64,000 nt of DNA from Hemileia vastatrix (GCA_030280995.1 JASXTE010000002.1:22760183-22824182); one strand, 5' to 3'. Counted from the stretch's first letter, positions 24,051-35,706 are shown. The notes: generated by a model not told the origin, from the letters alone. Numbers and translations: made by a program.

Positions 24051-24655
24051 TATTTTTTTTGAAAAAAATTATGATTTGGCTGGAATACTTTTTTTATATC
24101 AATATACATGTAAAAATTAAAAAAATTGAGTTTTTTGGTCTAACCTCTTTAGTGGGCCATCTCAGGAATCATGATTGACGTGAAATAATTTCTATGGGGG
24201 TATTAATTGTGTATAGATCTAATTTTAAATGACTTACACTGAAGATGTTCTCAAAACAAGTTATGGCAGCAGCATTCCCATTGGATCCAAATCATCAAGG
24301 TGCCAAAGAGAATTTTATCTCAGGATACTCCTGTGAGCAATGAGAGTTGTTCTGGAAAATAGAATGATTACAAATCAAATCATGTAGCCATTTCAAATCC
24401 TGATAAGTAGTTTAGAAAATTTTTCAAAAGCAAAATTTAAGAATTTAAGAATTTTTTTGCAGTGGCACCAGAAAAAAATTGGGGGGGGGGTCCTTCATGC
24501 AAGTCTACAACCAGTTTTTTTCTTTGCACTGAATTCATCCTTCACATGGCTAGATTTTGACAATAAATTTACTATAATTTTACCAGCACTCATTCATTAA
24601 CTTTCCTTTTTCTTGCTTTAACATTTCTTTAAACATATTTTCCACTTCATTTTTT
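24051..24655. other. No supported gene
   Basis: A single 36-codon stretch at about 24229-24342 has protein-like composition but no family. A run of ten G lies at 24481-24490 after 'gcaccagaaaaaaatt'. Confidence 0.4.
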
Positions 24656-24659
24656 AATA

Positions 24660-25440
24660 ATAACCTTTCACAATTCACATTATTTATGAGTCTTTTTTAC
24701 AGAATTCCCATCACAATTTTACATTCCAATATCACATTTCTTCATTTGATAACTACTTCCTGTTCCCAATTGTTATATTCTAATTATAAATTTATACATA
24801 ATAATTTCATTTCATCAGTTTATTTTTTTAATTATCTGAATTGCTATTTTTTTTACAAAACTTTTATTCTCAAATATCACATTTCATAATTTTCTATATG
24901 ATTTCCACATAAAATTTTCTACATCTCCATCCCAGTTTAGTAATGATATATCACATTTTTGATATTTAAAAAATTTTTATTTAACCTACTCAAATCTTTC
25001 CAACCATTATTTTGTGTTCAAACAGCATATTTTATTATTTTCTAACTTTTTTCTTATCTCACATGCCCCTTTTATATATCAGTTTTAGACTGAAATATCA
25101 CATGCCATAATTTTCAAACATCTTTTAACATCTCATTTTCTATCTTTCTATCATTATTTTACACTCAAATATCAATTTTCATCTTTTTCTAACTCTTTAA
25201 TACTGACATTTTGTACTTCTTTATATCAATTTGATAATGATATATCACATCTCAATATTCAAGAGCTTTATATTCAACTCACATGCCTTTTTCAAATAAT
25301 TATTATGTGCTAAAATAGGATATTTTTCCCACTTTTTCTCAACTAAAATTTTTATTTTTCATTTCAACTTTTTGCCAAAATTTCATATTACATCATTTTC
25401 TAACATATTCTCTCATCTCATACCAAATTGGACATGAAAT
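24660..25440. repeat. Degenerate tandem repeat with ATATCACAT core
   Basis: The block ATATCACAT(T/G) recurs at about 24730, 24873, 24947, 25098 and 25244, with related forms near 25025, 25160 and 25385, each followed by a 'cataattttctaac' type tail and 'catctcattttct'. Spacing is roughly 70-150 bp with drift. It looks like an ancient satellite array. The strand is strongly purine-poor. Confidence 0.55.
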
Positions 25441-25544
25441 AATGATCTGATAATTTCGAATTAAAAAAATACATTGACCATCACAACAAAAGCTTTCATC
25501 AAATCATCAGAAAAACTAATGGAACTATATAATATGAGATCAAT

Positions 25545-25742
25545 GACATGGAAACCCATGTATTTCTTTATATTCCATGAGCAGGGATGCACATCTTCTA
25601 AAAATATTTGAGTGACCAATATATTTGTGCAATTTTGAGAGTACACACTTGTCATAAATGGTTGATAAACTACCAGACTTATATCTCCTGTATGTATAAA
25701 CACACAGCTCAAAGAAGGTATAATCACCATTCTTACCAAAAA
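25545..25742 (-). pseudogene. Unrecognised protein fragment
   Basis: In the minus strand, about 65 codons starting GKNGDYTFFELCVYTYRRY read without a stop, containing LSTIYDKCVLSKLHKYIGH, then end at TGA followed by many stops. The composition is that of a globular protein. It may be a scrap of a transposase or a host gene. I do not recognise the family. A longer open frame of 92 codons overlaps it in another frame and looks like a shadow. Confidence 0.35.
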
Positions 25743-26037
25743 GGAAATAATATAGTGGCCTGATGATTACCTTTGAAGTGATAAAGATGACTATCTGGTG
25801 AATGGAGGGTGTTTTGGAAGTAAGGTAGTGGTTCTACAACAAGTAACTCATATAGACTAAATCTAATTCAGCATCAGAATCTGTATCAGAATCAACCATA
25901 AAATCAAAGGCCACATAATTAGTTTATTTTTAAGCTTTTTCAAAATTGAAGGACTAATGTTATTTTTTGGTAGGAGAATATGGTGGGAGTAATCAAGGGA
26001 GGGAGGAATTAAAGGCAAGATTATGATATTAGGGGGC

Positions 26038-27030
26038 CTTAATATATGATTCAGAGTTTAATTTGAATGTATAAATGAGCCCCTAAGGGTTAGGAAAAGA
26101 AAAGGTTTAAGGTATGGACATGTGTACACCTGGTGCTGACTAATCAAGATTTGGGGATGAAGTTCTTGAAAGTCTTAAATGTCTCAAACAGATGGTGATT
26201 AAAGTAAAAAATACACTGCTGAAGTACACCTGTTATTCACAGGTATACTTTGAACTAAAATGAATCAGTACCTTTTTTGTGGTGTTCATGAATGGTGTAT
26301 ATGGTAATGTTTGACACCCCTTAATAAAAAAAAGATTGAATAAAATTAATAAGAATTAAATAAAAAGAAAAATAGATAAATAATTAAATAAATAAAAAAT
26401 TAAAAACAAATAAATGAATAAATAAATAAATTATTAACTAGGGGTATCAAGGGTATAAATCTTCAATTTCATAATACCTCATTTCTCTACCAAATAAACC
26501 ATGATTAATTTTTAAAATATTCCATGTTGCTCCCTAAAAACACATTTCCACTGAGAATTAATTTCAAGTTTGTGGCTTTCTTTTTATCTTTTAAAATTCC
26601 TTTAAAAAAATTACCAATTTATAACTTCTATACCCCCTAATAAATAGTTAAATAAATAAATAGAATATAACAATCATTAGATAAAATAGATAAATACACA
26701 AATAAATAAATAGATAAATCAATAAATAACTAAGTAGAAATACAAATGAGTAAATAACTAGATTAAAAACCAATGAAAAAAAAATAAAAAAATGAAAGTA
26801 CCAAGTAAATTATTTTAATTCAAAGTACACCAGTGAATAAGGGGTATACTTCATCAGAATATTTTCCCTTAAAATGCAATCTGTTGGATACATCCAAGCT
26901 TTACAAGAAATTTTTTTCCTTAAATTGATTAGTCAGACTTAGGTGCACACACTTTCATACCTTAAAATTTTTCTTTGCCTAATCCTTAGGTTCTTATTTA
27001 TATATTCACAGTACAATGTATATTAAGTCA
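26038..27030. repeat. Long imperfect inverted repeat (arms about 240 bp)
   Basis: The left arm (about 26038-26290) pairs with the right arm (about 26795-27030) read in reverse. Matched blocks: 'cctaaggGttagg.aaagaaaa', 'tttaaggtatg', 'gtgtacacct/gtgtgcacct', 'ctgactaatcaa', 'ttcttg.aaag', 'caacagat', 'tgaagtacacc/tgaagtatacc', 'ttattcac', 'ggtatactttgaa'. The spacer is A-rich TAAATAAA filler with no gene. Each arm carries a smaller hairpin around GTACACC..GGTATAC. It is either a foldback element or a MITE with very long terminal repeats. Confidence 0.75.
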
Positions 27031-27915
27031 AATAATTAGAACAATAAATAAAATACATAAATACATTAATCAATAAAAAATAAATAAATTAAAATAAATA
27101 ATTAGATAAAATAAAAAGTTACAGATATGTGCTAGTACCTTTTTTTCTATTCATTTTAAGACTGTGATTGATTTATTGATTTATTGTTTATTGTTTATTG
27201 TTTCTTCTTCTTTTTCTGAAAATTAAAAAAAATACATATAAAGAGAGAATAAAATAAAGATAAAGGGATTATCAGGGTGATTCTAGAGGGAATTCAATAA
27301 ATCTTACTAACTGATAAATTAGTCAAAATTTTTGAAGATTTTATTATTGGAAGTAAAAAGATAATTAAGAAATTTTACTCTAATAGTGACTCAAGATAAT
27401 TATTCTAATACTTTGGGATTTTATATTTAAGAAGTAATAAATAAAATATTACCATTGAGTTTGGAGTTTATAAAAAGAAGATAATAAAATATATTTGTTC
27501 TGCTAAAAAGATACCCTTTTCTCCTTCAAACCCAAATCCTTTTATATAAAAAAACCCCATACATACATGTAACAATAATTACTTAGAGAAAGAATCAAAT
27601 TTAAAATAATTAGATAAAAAAGAATCTAGAAAGATTAAAAATAATTTTAATAGGTAAAAATTTGTCTATTCTATAAGAAAATTCACATTTCATCAAAATA
27701 ATAAATCCTTATGATTCCCACCCAAGAGTTTATTCCCACAGCAACCAAATACTATAAAGTGTAAGTTACCACTCCATGAATTTTTCACATGTCAAAAAAT
27801 TCTGTAAGATTTAAATGACCACTCAAGGAATTTTTTTCAATTCAATAAATACTGAGAGATTCAATATCTAATTCAAAGAATACTAGGATAAAATAAGTAT
27901 TTTGAGTTCATAAAT
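27031..27915. other. AT-rich stretch without features
   Basis: Nothing beyond TTTATTG and TAAATAA type simple sequence (27170-27200). No coding frame or repeat partner seen. Confidence 0.6.
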
Positions 27916-30345
27916 TGGGGGTATCAATGTTGACCAATTTTCCATGAAATTAATTGCAGATAAAAATCATTATACCCCAATTACACTATGCAATATAGGG
28001 GGTGGACTTGCTAGCAAGTCCACAAACTAAACTCAGATGGAACCCCAATGGAACTCAAAATGAACTCATACTGAACTCTACTTAAACACCCACCTAAAAC
28101 TGTTCTGCTGAGTGCTTTTCATCCCTGAATGTATGGTTCCTTTGTCTATAGCTCAATGTGTGTTCAATTTTTGGTGATTTTGGATCAAAGGTTTAAGAAT
28201 TTCTAGCAAGTCCTCCCCCCATATTGTGTGGTTCTATCTTCCACAATTATTTTTGCTAATAATAGTGTTATTAGACTTTTTACATGTCAATGTCACCAGA
28301 AATATAATGTGGGCACCTGATAGCGTGTGCCAATTCCTATCTTTGATATTATTCAGTTTTAACTCAGCTGTAATTCTTCTGAGAAGACTGTGCAGTGAGC
28401 ACTGAGCTTGCCAGCTTGTGCGGTATCAAATCTGATTTATTCCTGAATCAAAAATGCGTTGAGGGGTTGGCACCTTCTAGCAGGTGCTGGTTTTTGTTTC
28501 ATGGTGTTTTCACCTCTATCTGAAATTTTTATCCTAAAGTTTTAATAACCACATCTTGGAAAACTTTCTGGATGTGCCAGCCTCCCTACCCTTCTATGCA
28601 CTCCCATCCTGTCTATTCATTCTATCAATTCAGAACCCTGCATCCTCCCCTCTATTTATTTCCTCTCCTTTTCATCTTCAATTATCTTAACATTCCTCAT
28701 CCTAATAGATCTTCTCAAAAGAAGCCTTCCCCAGTTGCTCTTCAAATCTCATTACTCATTCTTTACCCCGCTCAGCTGAGATATCAAAGACCATTCAACT
28801 AAAAAAAGATGATCATCTTATACCTATCTACTGGCTGAAAATTAAAACTAATTATGACTCTTGTTTTGTTACTGAGAATGCAACTAAAGTAAGATGGCCC
28901 CCTGCATCAAAAGTCAATGGATATCTTCTAATGACCAATAAATTACAAAATAAGACAAAGGGAAGGATTGGTCTTTTGCCTAAACTGATGTCGGAAAACT
29001 TCAAGAACTATCAAGCTAAATAAAAGAATGCTAATACTCTTTTATCTTCCACTAGTTTTAGTATGAAATTGAACACTTAATGAAAATTTTTGAAGACTAG
29101 TTTTTTTTTATTTCATACATATTTCAATTCAAATTATTTTAGAAAGTTTTCTTGATAGATGGCAATAAAGATAATAAGTCTGCTGAGGAAAATGACTACT
29201 TAATTGAATATGTTTGATGACTAGTTTTTCTATGTCATTCATAATTCATTCCAAATTTGTTTCAAGTCAAAAATTTTACACATCTCATTTAAAAATTTGT
29301 CAATACTCCCCCCCTGCAATTTACCATGGGAGGGGGTTGGGATTATCAAATTTTCACTTTAATTTCATAAATAATTAATTAAAACAACTAATAAAGATAA
29401 TCAACCAAGTAAAGGAGTCCCAAATACTATCTGCCAATGATTTCATGAACAAAGTCAAAGAAAACATATGACAAGAATGGAATTATGAGCTCATTAATAG
29501 AATATAATTAAATGAACACCTTTATATAGCACAGGGGCTTGATGGTAAAATACTTAAAGTTGATTGATTATCTTTAATGACTGATAAATTACAAAATACA
29601 AGAAAAAAATAGAAATTTGGATATCCCTTAAGTTAAATATTTAGAACCCCTCCCTAATGCTTTAGTAGCTATTGACCCTTCACCCCTTACTCTACTTACC
29701 CAGTTTATCAAACTTTAATTGATCTGAAAAAACATTTAAAATGAGTAAACTTTTCACAAGATTCAAATCCAGGAAGTGCCTTAGTAGTTTGATGATTATC
29801 TTTAGAAGAATTACAAATTGCTCCAATAATCCCATTTCCTAAACAAAAGTGCATGATACATTTATTATCTGGAAAGTATAGTCCATGGCCTTTGATTTTA
29901 GCAGGTGAAGCGGTTGGTCTTCCAGTAATAGGATTGATATAACAGAAAAGTCAAAAGAAAAGCATATTAGAATTGGTTTTTTAAACATGGCTCTGGCTAT
30001 GAAATCCTCCATAGTTGATGATAATATTAGAATAAAAGATATAATTGTTACTGAGCTCAATCCATTCCATATCTGTCCAATTGTAAAGTCTAGCTTTCTT
30101 GGCCAGTTTATGATTAGACTTATATTCTCAAATATATAATTTTTTCAAGTGATTGGCCATGAAATAATTGAGTGATCCTAATTTTTGGGAGATAAAAGCC
30201 TAGAAAATTATCAGATAAGTGTTTCAGAAGCTTTATTCTATACTTATGGAATATAAAAACATAAAATAAAATAAGTTAAATTTGGAATAAAAGGCTCAAC
30301 TTTAAAGTTCAATATCTCAGAAGCCATTGAACAAAATTCAAACCC
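27916..30345 (-). mobile_element. Element X, copy B (reversed, carries a MITE)
   Basis: Starts GGGGGTATCAATGTTGACC. Gene beta is on the plus strand at 28572-29075 (one stop and one frame slip): a Pro/Ser-rich N-part, WLKIKTNYDSCF, then PPASKVNGYLLM and GRIGLLPKLMSE. The hinge is at 29291-29354. Gene alpha is on the minus strand, about 30130 down to 29700: WTDMEWIELSNNYIFYSN, then IKGHGLYFPDNKCIMHF, then LPGFESC. After it comes a 'cttGTGAAAAG..TTTTTTCAG' segment that looks like a 46-bp intron, a mini-exon and another GTAAGT donor. A reversed monomer ends the copy at about 30345, where the A' LTR begins. Confidence 0.65.
27984..28233. mobile_element. CACTA-type MITE, copy 2 (250 bp)
   Basis: Left end CACTATGCAATATAGGGGG, right end (inverted) AACCACACAATATGGGGGG, inside X copy B. 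Copies A and C of X preserve the empty site (ccccaattatcttctgc); here it reads ccccaa-TTA-element-CTA-tcttcc, so the 3-bp duplication is TTA with one later change. The palindrome GGACTTGCTAGCAAGTCC is at 28004-28021. Interior matches copy 1 at 14338, including 'cacccacctaaaactgttctg'. Confidence 0.9.
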
Positions 30346-30347
30346 AT

Positions 30348-31236
30348 TGTGGTTTTCCAAAGCTGGGTAGGCTTTTGGAGTGTGTATTTGGGGGTATTTG
30401 GTGTATAGGGTTTAGTTGGGGCAATAGAGTTTTATTATTAGTGTTTTGTTAGTTTTTAGGTGTTTAGTTGTGTTTTTGTAGGGTTTAGCTAGGGTCACTT
30501 ATTATTTCTCAGCTTAATGTGCTTTCTTTTCTCACCAATTTGGTGTGTGTTATGTTTTATTAGCTTGTTTCTATGAGTAGTTCTGTTGTTTTGTTTTTTA
30601 GAGGTTGTTTTAGGTGTTTTTTGGGCGTTCTTAGGCCTAGTAGCAGCTTCCCACCTCTGGGCTGCCTGCCTGCCTGTGTGCGTGGAATCCTTTAAAGGCT
30701 GTTTTATGCGTGTAGATAGGTGGGAGAGCAGGATTTAGCTGGGGATCTGGCAGGGTGGTCTGTGTTTGTGAAAGTTTAAGATATTTAGAGGATTCTTTTT
30801 TATCATCAACCATCTGGGATATCTGGAAACTCTGTGCTTCACTCTTTGTGTGTGTTTGGCTGGGTTGTGAAAAGGTTAGTTCTTCCTTGACCTCAGCTCT
30901 TGTCACTGCTTTCTCTGGAATAGTCTTGCAAGCTATATCAAGTATTATTGCTGTCTCTGGTGTGGATTTGCTACCTACATCAAGTATAATTGCTTTCTCT
31001 GGTGTGGACATTGGTCTATGTTTCAGCTCTTTGGTATGGTAGTCTGTCTGGTGACCACTTCCTTGGCCCATCAAGCAGTCAAGTGTTTTAGAAAAGAAGC
31101 TATATCAAACAGGACTCAAATTACTCTAGAAAGTAAATCTCACTCTATTTTTCTAAAGGGACAGAGTATTTTCTTTCTGGGTTTTCTCCAACTCCCTTGG
31201 TTAAGGCCTAAAGCTAGTCCTATAGGATTGTATACA
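30348..31236 (+). repeat. 5' LTR of element A' (889 bp)
   Basis: Begins TGTGGTTTTCC and ends TATACA, followed four bases later by a primer-site match at 31241. A reversed homologue lies at 54378-55281 and a diverged one at 2404-3561. It shares terminal TGTGGT with the LTR of element A, whose Gag is the closest relative in the window. Confidence 0.75.
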
Positions 31237-31240
31237 TTTC

Positions 31241-31257
31241 TGGTGCCCAATTTGAGG
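31241..31257 (+). promoter_or_regulatory. Primer-binding site of A' (tRNA-Lys type, decayed)
   Basis: TGGTGCCCAATTTGAGG matches 13 of 17 bases of the site TGGCGCCCAACGTGGGG seen in element A. The position immediately after the LTR end supports the call. Confidence 0.6.
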
Positions 31258-31329
31258 TTAGGACTTGCTAGTATTTTTGAGTCCCTTTTGTCTTTGTTTG
31301 GCTTTTTTTGGTAATTCTGGTCTGGAGGA

Positions 31330-32454
31330 ATGGTTTCTGGTTCCTCTATCCCTATTGTGACTTTCAGTAGGGAGGGTGTTCTTCCTGCTGTGGTGGTCAA
31401 GGAGTGTTTCACGATTAAAACTTGGGATGGTATCAAGTTTAATGTTGAAGATGTCAAGTTTTTTCTTGATAAGTATGAGGCTGCTGCAGGTGTTTATGGT
31501 GCTTTCTACCTGGCTGGTAATAGGCCGATGGAGAAGGAGGTTGTAGCCATGTCTGTCTACAAGAAGAGGGAGTGGCAGTTGTTGTGTAGGGAGATGATAG
31601 ATAGATGGGGTTTCAGGTTCACTATGGTGGATCAGAACAAGGTTGTCAGTGAATGGAAATCTTATGGTGGTGTTGGTAACTTGCATAGTTACAGGAACTT
31701 TCTGCTACATTTTAATCCTGTGGTGGAATATTTGGTGGAAGTGGAGGAGCTGGCACATGAAAATGCTGCCAAGGATGTTTTTTAGTCTGCCCTGGCTAGA
31801 GATTTCAGGATGGATGTGTTGAAGGAGTTTTCAAGAAAGTAATTGATGAAGACTCTTTCTAATGGGGACCAGAAGTTGCCTGCCTTGGATAAGGTGAAGG
31901 AGGCTGTTGAGGCCCATTTGAAGTTATTGGCTGTGGACACCTATCAGGAGGGGTGTGCCAAGTGTTTCAGCAAAGTCAGTGAGGCTTTGGCTTAAGAGGA
32001 AGTTAGGTAGAAGAAGTAGGAGAATAATTTGGTGCAGGTTTCCAAACAGGAGGGGAACCCAATGGTGGAGCAGTTGGCTGATCTTACAAAGCAGCTGCAT
32101 ATTTTTGTTCAGGAGGCTAAGAAGGTCAATAAGGCACCTTCTCAGCCTAGAGATTTTGATAGGAGGGCTGGTAGGAGTGATCCCTGGGTCTGCTCTTATT
32201 GCAGCAGGAGGGGGCACAAGTCCAATGATTGTTGGGCATTGAACAGGGATGTGTCTGAAGGAAAGGTGGAATTTGATGGCAGGGTTTTCAAGTTCCCTGA
32301 TGGTTCTTTTGTTAAGCCCAGTGAGGGGCAGGCTCCTGTTGATTTGGTCAGGAGAAGGGGTGGTCTCAATCAAAGGAGGCCAAGGATTGAGGAGATTCTT
32401 GATCAGGGGAAGTCTTCTGGTAAAGAAGAGGATGACGTCAAGGGAAAGAGGTTT
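31330..32454 (+). pseudogene. Gag of element A', truncated and stop-ridden
   Basis: The first 151 codons are open (31330-31785), then TAG; further stops lie near 31840, 31995, 32010 and 32019. It aligns with the Gag at 45153-47582: the WDG.KF start, WGFRFTMVDQNKVV (WGVRFTMMDLNKIV in A), HENAAKDVF, the QLADLTKQL.IFVQE block, a CCHC knuckle CSYCSRRGHKSNDC at about 32189-32230 and FKFPDGSFVKPS. The frame ends abruptly at about 32455 where LTR sequence of B2 begins; protease and pol are missing. Mostly G-rich and purine-rich, unlike its neighbours. Confidence 0.85.
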
Positions 32455-32964
32455 ATTACTTATTCTTAAATTTTGATGGATTTTCCCTATTATTCCAGGA
32501 TTTTGGCTGTAGTTACTCTTCTAATTATGTTATTGGTCACTAGGGATGTTGATGGACATGTCAATTAGTTGTATGGAGGCGTCATTAACTGTGTATTGTA
32601 CTGGTAAATCAAGGTATTCATTGGGGAACTCAATGTATATAAAAGGAGGAGTTTTTGGGTCTTGTTTTCTAAATTTTTTATCATTACAATTAAACATATA
32701 ACCGATAAAATTACAATACATATCAATAGTACTTATAAAGTCTTTGAATAGTATCTGAATTTATTAAATCTATTTTTCTACCAACTATAAAGATTGTAAG
32801 CCATATATAATTAGTGAGATTAGAATTACTGAGACCCTTATATTGAGTTATATTTTAATATTTATTGGATTTGTACTACAGTATTCATATAGGACCATTA
32901 AAATCTTCTAGACAACTGATTATTCAAGCTAGTTCATGTCTCTGTACTTGACCTCAGCCTGACA
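32455..32964 (+). repeat. 5' LTR of B2, 5'-truncated
   Basis: Matches 53867-54377 almost base for base and ends at the same CAGCCTGACA. The first roughly 980 bp of the LTR are missing. A TATATAAAAGG box lies at 32637-32647, matching 54049-54059. The sharp junction with A' gag at about 32455 shows deletion or rearrangement rather than a target duplication. Confidence 0.85.
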
Positions 32965-33152
32965 ATTGGGGACTTTTCCTCAATAATTCTGTTGGTTATC
33001 TTCCAGTAAGTAAAAAATTCAAAAAAGAGGCTACAAGTAAATAAAATTCTTATAGAAATATTTGGATAATTACAACAGGTTGGGGTCACTTATATAGTGA
33101 TTTAAGAAAAAGAAGCCCTGTTATATAATAAAATTGTGATATTGAATCAACA

Positions 33153-33314
33153 ATTTTACCACTAATTTAACATATAATTGTTATTAGTGGGTCTGTCAAT
33201 AGACCAATTAAATTTGTGATCTTTGCAAATAAAAAAATTTTTACCACTAATTTAACATAAAATTGTTCTTAGTGGGAGTCTGTCAATAGACCAATTAAAT
33301 TTGTGATCTTTGCA
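33153..33314 (+). repeat. Leader tandem duplication, about 86-bp period
   Basis: Two near-identical copies (about 33154-33226 and 33238-33314) of a segment running from 'ttttaccactaatttaac' through 'ctgtcaatagaccaatt' to 'gatctttgca'. Each copy has a self-complementary stretch (accactaa..ttagtggg). It occupies the leader position where B1 carries its 34-bp array. Confidence 0.85.
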
Positions 33315-33717
33315 GATGATAACCAATTAAACTGATTAATTGTTTTCTTTTAACACGACTCTTAATCCCTTTTTATTGGTTTGTAAAATTCATTTAATAT
33401 TTAGAAAGAATCTTACTGACAAATTTTCTTTTTGAAATATAAAAACACGGCTAAATATTGTAGACCAGTTAAATCAAGTGACCACATAAAAGCATATTTG
33501 ACTTTTTGGCACTTAGAAATTCTCTTCATACCTATAATTAAGCAATATAATTGTCTTCATGTATTGATAAATACTGATAAAGCTCCTTCATTGAAGTTTC
33601 TAAATTTCAATTATTTTTCCACATACAATATGTGTGACAACAATGACATTGTAAGTAATAAGGCAAAACCTTATAACCTAAGACCTAGAGCTGAAAGACC
33701 TGTTTCAGGACATTCAA

Positions 33718-34170
33718 ATGGAGGGACAGGAATCTCCCATCATAAACAACACCTCACCAATGTCCTCGGAGGAAAGGGAAAGACTCTTAAAACAAGTATC
33801 AATGAAGAAAACCAAAAACACATTACAAGAGCAAATTCACTCCCTCTCCACCCTACTGAATACCCTCACCATAAGGGTCAACAACATTGTAGACCAGATA
33901 AAAAATCTGGAGAAAAGGGCAGCACAGGGTTTTGTAGAAGTCAACCAGGCTCTAGTGGATATAAAGGCTCAACCACAAACAGTGGCACCAAACAATTCCA
34001 TAGCAACACCTCCAGCCCAAGAGGAGGACCAAAAAATTACAGTCAGCAAATGGAAGTGGGATTGGTACTCCCCAAATTACAACAACCCTCCTCAACAGCA
34101 GGGCTCCAGCAGTCACCCTTACAGGGGAAAGGCAAGGAGAGGCAGGGGAAGTGGGATAAGACCTTGGTAA
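33718..34170 (+). CDS. B2 ORF1, coiled-coil/basic leader protein
   Basis: 150 codons: a polar start, a long heptad-rich helix (about residues 20-85), a Pro/Gln linker with the SKWKWDW motif at about 113-119, and a basic Arg/Gly tail ending RGRGSGIRPW. Homologous to 12462-12908 in B1. The role is unknown; a basic tail plus coiled coil suggests an RNA-binding, self-associating protein. The gene is T-poor, unlike the T-rich leader. The -1 frame is also open across its whole length (open 33432-34367) and flows into Gag. Confidence 0.65.
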   Translation: MEGQESPIINNTSPMSSEERERLLKQVSMKKTKNTLQEQIHSLSTLLNTLTIRVNNIVDQIKNLEKRAAQGFVEVNQALVDIKAQPQTVAPNNSIATPPAQEEDQKITVSKWKWDWYSPNYNNPPQQQGSSSHPYRGKARRGRGSGIRPW

Positions 34171-34179
34171 GTCATCCAT

Positions 34180-35706
34180 CTTCTTATGATCAATTATATC
34201 ATCCTAAAAATGAATTACTTATAGTTAATGAGATTGATAAGGAATTGTTAGATATAATTGATGAGGATCTAAAAAATTATTCATTTGATAATAATATGTT
34301 AAACTTGTCTTTAAATGAGGACAATGTATATAGTTTTATTGATCACCAGGATAGAATATTAATATAAAATTGGAACCAAATGAATTAAATCTTGAATCTG
34401 ATGATGAGTCTTCTGAGTTAGACACAGAAAAAATTGAATATTTTTTAAAAGAAAATCCAATTGAATCAAAGATAATAAGTAAATTATTATTAAGAATTGA
34501 AAAATTGGAAGAGTTCTCTAAAGAGTCAAACAATAATACTGAAAGTGTATTATTAACACTCACACAATCATTGAGTACAACAGCCAATAGGTTGAAAATT
34601 ATTGAGAATTCAAATAATGAATTAAACAATGAAAATAAAAGATTGAACTCTGAGATTGGAAATTTAGAAAGTAAATTAGAACACTCTCAGAATATTATGG
34701 CTACCATAGAGGGACGTGTAAAATTTTCTTTTTCAAATGTAAATGATACCTTGACTCATGTACCTGTAATAAAAGATAGGTTACAAAGAGTAGAAATTGA
34801 AGTAGCAAACATTTTGAAAAATACTGAGAAAGTAAAAGATAATACCTCTTATGTGGAAAGAGTACCAGTTTTCATGAAACACTCAGATGATAAACAAATG
34901 ATTGAACATGAGCATAGTGTCATGGGCTCTGAGAACTTAAAATCTGTAAAAGATGAAATTAATGATCATCTTTCTAAACTAAGTTAATTACTTAATATTC
35001 CTCAGGTTAGGGAAGCAAAAACTAGCCAAAAGAACTGGCCTAAGTTAGATCAGTACCCTCCTTTTGACGGGGATTCAAAGTCTGATTGGCAACAATTCAT
35101 TCAAAGAATTGATAACTTAAAGTTTTAATACAAATTACCTGATGAAGAAATTACATCAAAATTAATATCTTTATTTACAGATGTGGCCTTATTATGGTTT
35201 GAATCTGTATTGAGTGAGAGAATTAACTACTCCTGGAATGAATAGGAAGGCACTAATTGAAAGGCAATTTGGTGGCCCAAAATTCAGAATCACTCAACAA
35301 AGATTGTATGAGAGAGCCAGATATAATCCAAATGCTGGAGATAAACCCATGGTCTTTTTCATGAATTTAATAAAAATCATGAAAGCTATGGATCCAAAAA
35401 TGGATTATGATGAGTGGAAAGAGAAAATAATATAAAAGTTTCCTATATCAATTAGAGACATTATTGTAGCTAGAACTGAAACTATCAGAGATACCTCTGG
35501 GCTCATTAATATATGCAATGAAATATTATTAAACCACAAATATGAAACCAAGTATAATAATTACAAACAAAGTGTTGACGTGGTAAAACCTACTACAAGT
35601 AAGTTACCAGTGGAGAAGAAAAAACCTTCAGCTCCCCTTGTCCCTAAAAGACAAGAAAATAACACTTTTTATAAATTTAATGAACCTTGGTTTAAGGTTC
35701 ACACGT
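34180..35706 (+). pseudogene. B2 Gag, 5' part up to the insertion
   Basis: 34370-34987 (205 codons) is the acidic coiled-coil N-part. From 34988, with stops, comes the capsid block: NWPKLDQYPPFDGDS, WQQFIQRI, then RQFGGPKFRITQQRL (35214-35435), then a Lys-rich linker (SKLPVEKKKPSAPLVPKRQ). It ends at 35706 inside the zinc knuckle (FNEPWFKVH), where element A begins. The knuckle's second half resumes at 48883. The first knuckle Cys (FKC in B1) reads FKF here. Confidence 0.8.

Noticed and set aside
24229..24342. 36-codon protein-like stretch (FPLDPNHQGAKENF)
   Set aside because: Too short, with no partner and no splice structure that I can defend.
32965..32990. Possible B2 primer-binding site ATTGGGGACTTTTCC after the 5' LTR
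   Set aside because: Only GGGGAC fits a tRNA 3' end pattern, and B1 shows no equivalent, so it is not called.
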